Assembly (NCBI GenBank): GCA_019671005.1
Contig: CM033747.1
Location: forward strand, 24,517,188 to 24,581,187
Source of the DNA: Hibiscus mutabilis
Taxonomy: Eukaryota > Streptophyta > Magnoliopsida > Malvales > Malvaceae
DNA: 64,000 bases
Direction of reading: 5' to 3'
Below, piece by piece: positions 58,447 through 64,000 of this stretch. The stretch's first letter is position 1; each line of letters starts with the position of its first letter. The notes below the pieces were generated by a model. That model did not search any database, was not told the origin of the DNA, and saw only the letters and a program-made list of their open reading frames with translations. The position numbers and the translations under genes are program-made.

Positions 58447-59825
58447 GTTATGCTATTTTTGCGTAATCTTTTTTGCTGAAGTTTCAAAATCTTGCATTTT
58501 AGTCCCTAATTGTTATGAATGCAATTGAGTGAGTTTGGATGATTGTTTGGGATTGGAATTTAATCTGTGAGCATGCGATCGGATTAATTGCAAAGTGGTA
58601 ATACAAATTGTAACCAAGATCTCGTAACTTGTTGTAATTATGGTTTGGTCCCTAATGTGAATTAATAAGGAATTAGACCTGTCTCGTAATCTGTTCTAAT
58701 TGTGAAGTTTTACCCTAAGGCTTAAACACTCAGGTTGTTAATAATTTGCATCTAGATAAGATAAAAAGAAAAAAAACGGACCGGTTTAGGTTATTAGCTT
58801 GGGTTTGCTTTGGCAAACCTAATGTGATCATTTTAGTTCGGTTTCGGCTAGGTCGGGCTAAGAGGGTTAAAAGAACTCCCTTTTATTCGTTAAAACCCTA
58901 AACTTATGTCTAAGTCAGATTAAGACTAAATGAACAGCTTAGCCCCTTTGTTCACATTTGTATAACCTAAATCTCTTGATATTAAGCCACAGATCAATAG
59001 TTAAAAGGCCTTTCACAATAGTTCTTACAATAGTTACCCATGAAGAACGGTGAACATAATAGATAAAGAGAAAACAACTATAGCATTATAATAAAGTAAT
59101 CAAAACATAAAATCCTGGGAGCAATAATCCCAACTAAAGTATTTAGCTTATGTTTGAGCCTAAAATATCCATTATAAAATATTAAGAATGATAGTTTATC
59201 GAGCAAGGAAAAGAAAAGGGTCGAGCGTCCTCGACAAAACTCCCTTCAAGCCATCCAACTGTTGTTGCAGGTCTTCCACTCCGTCATCCTCTCTCGGTGG
59301 TGTCTATTATAAGGAGAATTCTCTAGCTTATACTCTGGTGGTTCTCCGCAAGCTTAAGAAGAGGATTGTTGTCTATAATCGCACTCTCTTTGAAGTGGCG
59401 TCCAAGTCTCTCTTATATAGGCAGTGAAATTAGGGCTTCAGTACCCTAAAGTGTACGCGGCTTCATTGAAGAAAGCCATTGATTTCTCGGTATATTTAAT
59501 GTTCTGTATTAAGAAGAAAGTCCACATGGGCAAAAGTAGATTCATCTCTAACTCTTTTATGCCTCGTCAGCTCCAGCCATGAGATCTGCTCCTCTCCAAC
59601 TCCAGCAATCCTTCAACGTCTACCAGTATCCTGTACACACACCACAAAACACCACATTTCCCATAAAAGCACCAATATATATGACATTAACACACAGACG
59701 ATGTAACTCCCTATCTACATGCAAACTATATACAATCTAACCTAAATGCAAACTATATGAGGTTAAAAAACATGCAAAAGACAAGTAAAAATGGCATACA
59801 AAATAGATCATTTACATACTCGTCA

Positions 59826-59842
59826 AATACCCCCAAACTTGA
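59826..59842 (-). other. Element H polypurine tract
   Basis: The minus strand reads CAAGTTTGGGGGTATT directly before the LTR start TGACGAGTATG. A second, similar site, AAGTTTAGGGGAGTA on the minus strand, lies near 60821-60835. Extra polypurine tracts are known in some plant gypsy elements. Confidence 0.7.
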
Positions 59843-60938
59843 ATTGTTGCTTGTCCTCAAGCAATGTAAAATGGAAGCAGGAAAAATAAAAAGAGAAAAT
59901 AATTACAGTAAACAACTCATACGTCCTAAGATTCTATTAAGCTATGATTATAGAGATTCCAAGTCGCGCAGTATCAGTAATTCATTCCTCAGCTATGTCA
60001 ACAAGATGCAATGTATTAGAGCTTATAGTTTTGTTCCAAAGAGCAAATCTAATGTAGGTGATGTGTGTGCTAAGTTATATGTATTCATCACTTAATAGCC
60101 TTAGAGAAACTTAAGGGTTGCTTTCTATTGTTTCCTCATCATATTGTTTTCCTTTTCAGCACATTATTTTTCTCCCTTTTTTTCCTTTTGAGTTTAAAAA
60201 CTGTATCCTCGAGGCTTCAGCTCATCATACTTGCCCTTCAGACTTGAAGATGAAATGGAACAAACATCCCATCCCCGAGCCCTACGAGCAGTGTCATCCC
60301 GTGAATACTTTTATTCACTCTTTGCCAGTACTATCATTCCTACCAGGGACAGTTAAATGAGGCAAACACAACTCACCTAGTGTACTAAGATAACAAAATG
60401 CATAAAAGAGTGTCCCTCAACGGTTTTGTTTATATTATCAAGTTTTAATAAAATGTCTTGATTTTGCAAGGAGTTTTTAAGCCTTTAGATTACTGCATTG
60501 AGCATTAAGTTTATTCACAGTGAGTCATGCTTTGGCATCAGAAAGTCAACCTAGAGCTCCCCTAAGGTTTCTGAAGTTTTTAGAGTGCATGCAACATGTG
60601 TTTTTAAGGGATACAACAAATTTATCATTAAGTTCAAAACATAAAGCTTTTAACACCTTGCAATGATTAACATAGATTCATCATAGGAAGTCATGATCAA
60701 TGCAGACGCAATTTCAGAATCAAAGGAATCATAGCAAAAGGAACCTATTAGACATATTAGGCTTTTTACATGTCATAATTTTTTTTTATTTTAAATTTAA
60801 CCTAATATATATGGGTATGTACTCCCCTAAACTTGAGAAGAGCATTATGCCCAATGCAAAAAGAAACAAAAAACAAATCAAAAAAAGCAAAATATGCAGA
60901 TGCAAAAAGAAAATTAAACTAAACTAAAAAAAGAAGAA
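59843..60938 (-). other. Element H 3' untranslated region
   Basis: This is 1.1 kb between the frame remnant and the polypurine tract. Plus-strand frames at 59757-60095, 60118-60360 and 60700-60927 have no family feature and run against the element. Confidence 0.5.
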
Positions 60939-61650
60939 CTAACCTAGAGAGTTACTGGGTGGTGGTGCATGGCGCGCCTGACTTTTTGTTCGTTTTCCAA
61001 TTTGTGGCACGGTCAAAATAGGTGCTTGTGGTGCCTGGTTGACTGTAGTGGAGGTAGGGTCAGTGGTGGATACATGAGAGTCTGATGAGGTGGATAAATT
61101 GGGACTACGCCCTAATTGTACTTGTAGTTCATCAATTAGTTCCAACACTCGACCAGCTGTGACTTTCTTCCTGGTCTTGGGAGTGGTAGCAGATAGAGTT
61201 GGAGTGGTGATGTCTTGACAAGGGAGATTTGATAATTCTGGGTGCATGAGGGCGTTGCCCTTATCCGTAGCCTTTTTCCGCTTAGCAATGAGATCCTTCC
61301 TCTTTATTGTCTCGGCAGTGGTAGCCAGAGGGTTGGGAGGTATGTTTTCTTCTTCTTTTTCTTTTTATTGCTTTTTTTCTTTTCTTTCTTCTTCTTTTCC
61401 TTTCTTTTTCCCTTTATTCTTCTTCTTTCTCTTTGTCATTTATGGGTGATTGGGTAGCATGAGACTGGGCGAAGTACATGTCATGGAACACAAGAAAAAC
61501 TTTGGTAGATCCTAGAGACAATCAATTCAGTACATCTAGCGTGGCCAAATCATTTTCTCTAATATATTCAAAGAATGGTTTGAAGAATTTTGTCATGGCA
61601 CTGAGTAGAGTTGCTGGCAGAGTGTGAGTAGCTATTGTATTGGAGCGCAT
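60939..61650 (-). pseudogene. Unidentified 3' frame of element H, broken
   Basis: On the minus strand an ATG at 61650 opens MRSNTIATHTLPATLL, FFKPFFEYIRENDLATLDVL, a stop, then VFHDMYFAQSHATQSPIND, and ends in a Glu/Lys run at about 61445. After a frame change in the GAA/TTC-rich tract it continues open from about 61400 through AETIKRKDLIAKRKKATDKG and MHPELSNLPCQD to 60939, Ser/Thr/Pro-rich. The place, just before the 3' untranslated region, is where Athila elements carry a poorly conserved extra frame. I do not recognise a domain and assign no function. Confidence 0.5.
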
Positions 61651-61658
61651 TGCACTAT

Positions 61659-64000
61659 TGTAGCAACCTTTCAAAATTGCTAAAAAAGATTAAATGTTTT
61701 TTGAATTTTTTGTTGTTTTTTTTGGAAAAGTTTTGATGATTGGGGAATTTGGTTTTAAAAACTTGTTTTGTTTGAAAATGAAGAGTTGGAGTAACCACCG
61801 GCCACTAAGGTAGGCCGGACGCCATTAAAACCAGAGATTCTTTTGAAAACGGGTTCGAGAGTTGGTTACGTGTGTGGAAGGATTAGCACCCCCATCACGC
61901 CCGGAAATCGGTACCAAAACAGACATTTCTTTTAATCGATAGAAATTATTGAGATTTAAAATTGGATTTAATTAATATGCTCTTGGTCGAATATAAACTT
62001 TAATTGAACGGGCCTTAACAATTTAGTGGGTTCGAATTAATTATCTGTTTAATTAATAAGGATGATTATACATCGGACCGTAGATTAAACTGACCTCGAA
62101 TAAGACAAAATACGGTGTTAATTTATTGTTCGAAGCGGGTACATCACCTTTATGCATGATGCAAACAGTTAAAAATGATGTTATTAGTTGTCAAAATTTT
62201 ACCCGTTTTAATATTTACCTTCAGACGATAAGAATTAATTCGAATATTTGGTCTATATCCATTAAGCCAAGATTAAGACCAAAATAATCGAGTTAATAAA
62301 TATCTCTTTTTTTCATAAATTAGATTAATTAATTAACAATGTGAGATATACAATTAAATTAGGGGTGAGAATGCCAAAAAATGCATGTAAAAACGAGTAA
62401 ATAAATACAATAAAGATAAATGCAGAAAATAAATACTCGAATAAAATAATAAATGCTGAATTTAAAAAATCCAGAAAAAAGATCGGATCGAGAAAAATAA
62501 GTGTAAAATAAAGTACGGAAATTAAAGAGCAGAATTTAAAGTGCGGAAAATAAATGCGAGAAATTAAATTGCGAAAAAACTAAATTGCATAAATTAAATG
62601 TTAGATGTTAGTTGGCTACACTAAACGGGCCATAAATAATACGGATCATCCCCCGTTGTGGATCACCGTAAGGCCGATTCGAACACGATATTAGATAAAC
62701 AATAAATAAATATTATACTATAATATAAAATAAATAGTACTATATAATATATATAATAATAACATATATATACTATATATATTACTCATATAGTGTATAA
62801 TATATATACTATAGATATCATATAATATACATAATATACTATGTAGCATATATAGATTGTATACTATAGAATATATGTACTATAGCAAATATATACTATA
62901 ATATACTATAATCTAAGTAATATAAAATTGTAGTATATATATATAACATACTATATCTAATAAATATATAGTATATATAATATAAGGTAATATTTAAAAA
63001 AGGACCGAAATGAAAACAAACAAAATTCAAGGGGCAAAATTAAAACAAAACAAAATTTAAAGAGGCTGGAAATTTAAAGACAAAACGAATAGAGGGATTA
63101 AAATGGGAATTAACACATGGACAATTCGAATGCGGGAATGAACTTGGAGGACCGCCATGGTAATTATTCCCTAGACCAAAAGGCGCAGATCCTTCCCGGA
63201 TCTGGGTCAACGCGCGGGTCAAAGGGAAGACCTAAACGGTTATGTTTCGCAAACGATATAAATATGAAAATCAAAGGCAAAAATTTGCCTGATTTTCCAA
63301 TTGCTTTAGTTTTTTTCAAAACACAAAAAGAATAAAAAAAACATGGCATCTGAAATTGGGGGAAAGCCGAACCAAAGTTCGCTCTTCACGCCATTTATCG
63401 GCCTTCTTTTCTTTTTTAAAAAAAAAACTCATTTTTAGAACTAAAAGTGAAATAAACTTTGATTCGAAAAAACTGAAAAACCCTCTATTTTTTGTTGATT
63501 TTCAAACCAATATGATTACTTGAAAAAAAGAAACCTAACGTTCTTTTTGGTTTTTTGTTTTTTTATATATTCAAAATGTGAAAAAGCAAAAAAGAAAAAG
63601 AATACCTTGGCTAAAATTTTGTATTGATTTTGAAACCCCCTGTCTCTATGATTACATCTGATTATAGTTTGGGGCTTTATAGCCGATTTATAGAGGTAAA
63701 AAGAAAATAAAAAAATTAAAATCAATTTGTTGCTGCGTTTTTTTTTTTTTGCATACCTGATCTCTGAGTTTTGGTGGTTGTTGTAGTAGTTGCATGCTCG
63801 TACGGAGGTGACCATTTTGGTTGAATATGGAGAGGGCAACAGAGGATCATGCACGCTAGGTAAGTGGTAGTGGTGGCCTGACGTGGCAGAGGTGTTGATG
63901 TCTTCACTCCAACGTGGCAGCAAAACAACGGATGCGGGAGATGAACGGTCGTGGAAGCTTTTGGAGATATAAAAGGCCAAAGGGCGGCGGCTAAAAGGTT
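61659..64000 (-). repeat. LTR K: second Tat/Ogre-like LTR, runs off the window
   Basis: It starts TGTAGCAACCTTTC, matching the TGTAGCGAC start of the A LTRs, and carries the same ~60-bp conserved block (61851-61915, GTTGGTTACG...GGTACC). A decayed GGAGTAACCACCGG stands where A has GGAGTCGCCACCGG. By analogy with A it is the outer end of a minus-strand element lying mostly to the right. Frames inside it, including 154 codons at 63516-63980, are AT-driven chance frames. Confidence 0.75.
62690..62998. repeat. AT-rich simple sequence in LTR K
   Basis: About 300 bases are made almost only of TATA/ATAC/TATATAAT strings (for example TATATATACTATATATATTA). The A LTRs have a similar but shorter AT-rich belt (3030-3180 and 19120-19280). 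Confidence 0.85.

Larger units (their letters stand above)
55353..58871 (+). mobile_element. Element G: gypsy-type solo LTR inserted in the H LTR
   Basis: The perfect 5-bp duplication AGAAC (55348-55352 and 58872-58876) flanks 3519 bp. It starts TGCAACGTCC (TG kept) and ends TAAGAGGGTTAAA, a decayed form of the GAGGGTGTTACA tail seen in B. The tail passage (GGTCGGGCTAAGAGGG) is in the same place as GGTTGGGCTTGAGGCCC in B. There are no internal genes and no second LTR, so it is a solo LTR. A TATA-like CTATAAAAAG lies at 57036. Confidence 0.88.
54904..59825 (-). repeat. Element H 3' LTR, interrupted by solo LTR G
   Basis: The plus strand starts TGATGCCTCGTCGAATAG and ends CATACTCGTCA; about 1.4 kb remains without G. 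The minus-strand end is not followed by a primer site, as expected for a 3' LTR. Frames at 55133-55378 and 59188-59427 are not genes. Confidence 0.65.
54904..61658 (-). mobile_element. Element H: Athila-like gypsy retrotransposon, 3' part, minus strand
   Basis: A 3' LTR (54904-59825, opened by solo LTR G) is followed on the right by a polypurine-tract complement (AATACCCCCAAACTTG), a 3' untranslated region and a broken frame. LTR K then interrupts at 61659. The minus-strand LTR end GACGAGGCATCA, the passage that precedes it (CCACTACTTATCACTCTATT-like), and CTTGAGGACAAGCAACAATT before the tract are features I associate with Athila-type elements. The body and 5' LTR would lie beyond K, outside the window. 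Confidence 0.65.

Noticed and set aside
63516..63980. 154-codon minus-strand frame
   Set aside because: It lies inside LTR K, is Lys/Asn/Phe-rich from A and T runs, and overlaps another frame. No domain.

Overview
The window looks like 64 kb of nuclear DNA from a flowering plant, probably a eudicot. It is AT-rich and consists almost entirely of decayed, nested transposable elements. I find no intact host gene, tRNA or rRNA gene, CRISPR array or bacterial feature. The evidence for a plant is the set of LTR-retrotransposon types (tRNA-Met and tRNA-Arg primer sites, plant chromovirus, Tat/Ogre-, Athila- and Copia-like remains) together with hAT-, Harbinger- and Stowaway-type MITEs. The short open frames scattered along the sequence are mostly chance frames in LTRs. 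The few with family identity are broken gag or pol remnants.

Layout. At 1-774 is the end of a minus-strand Copia LTR, followed by three and a half copies of a ~185-bp tandem repeat. Element A (2512-30832, minus strand, tRNA-Arg primer site, Tat/Ogre-like, 5-bp duplication CACCT on both sides) is opened by two later insertions. B (7732-16296) is a LARD-like gypsy element lying in A's internal region. C (20527-30617) is a deleted chromovirus lying in A's right LTR, and C itself carries a 634-bp hAT-type MITE in its 3' LTR. Element I (30916-37023, minus strand, Galadriel-like gag, duplication TCTAG) follows.

Next is a four-level nest. A small hAT-like element J (38172-48575) holds a gypsy solo LTR D (38356-48373, duplication ATCTT). 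D holds a gag-only Copia element E (40079-47916), and E holds a related gag-only element F (41769-45458). From 48.6 to 54.9 kb come several MITEs (an 8-bp-duplication MITE with a perfect 25-bp foldback, a 1.3-kb hAT element, two Harbinger-like MITEs and a Stowaway) plus a minus-strand gypsy LTR M. The right end holds an Athila-like 3' LTR and 3' region H (54904-61658). H is interrupted by gypsy solo LTR G (55353-58871, duplication AGAAC) and by a second Tat/Ogre-like LTR K, which runs from 61659 out of the window.

The elements do not form a pathway. They record successive insertion, solo-LTR formation and decay in probable heterochromatin. The most unusual signal is a 10-bp near-palindrome, GTATCGRTAC, repeated about ten times per array inside LTRs of otherwise unrelated gypsy (D, G) and Copia (E, F) families. 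Other notable signals are tandem arrays of hairpin-forming units in several families, a PBS-like tRNA-Arg motif inside the LTRs of A (and in decayed form in K), a stem-loop repeat with apparently compensatory stem changes in the leader of I, and a TTGACC cluster in the LTR of B. Boundaries rest on LTR pairs, target-site duplications, primer sites and polypurine tracts read by eye.
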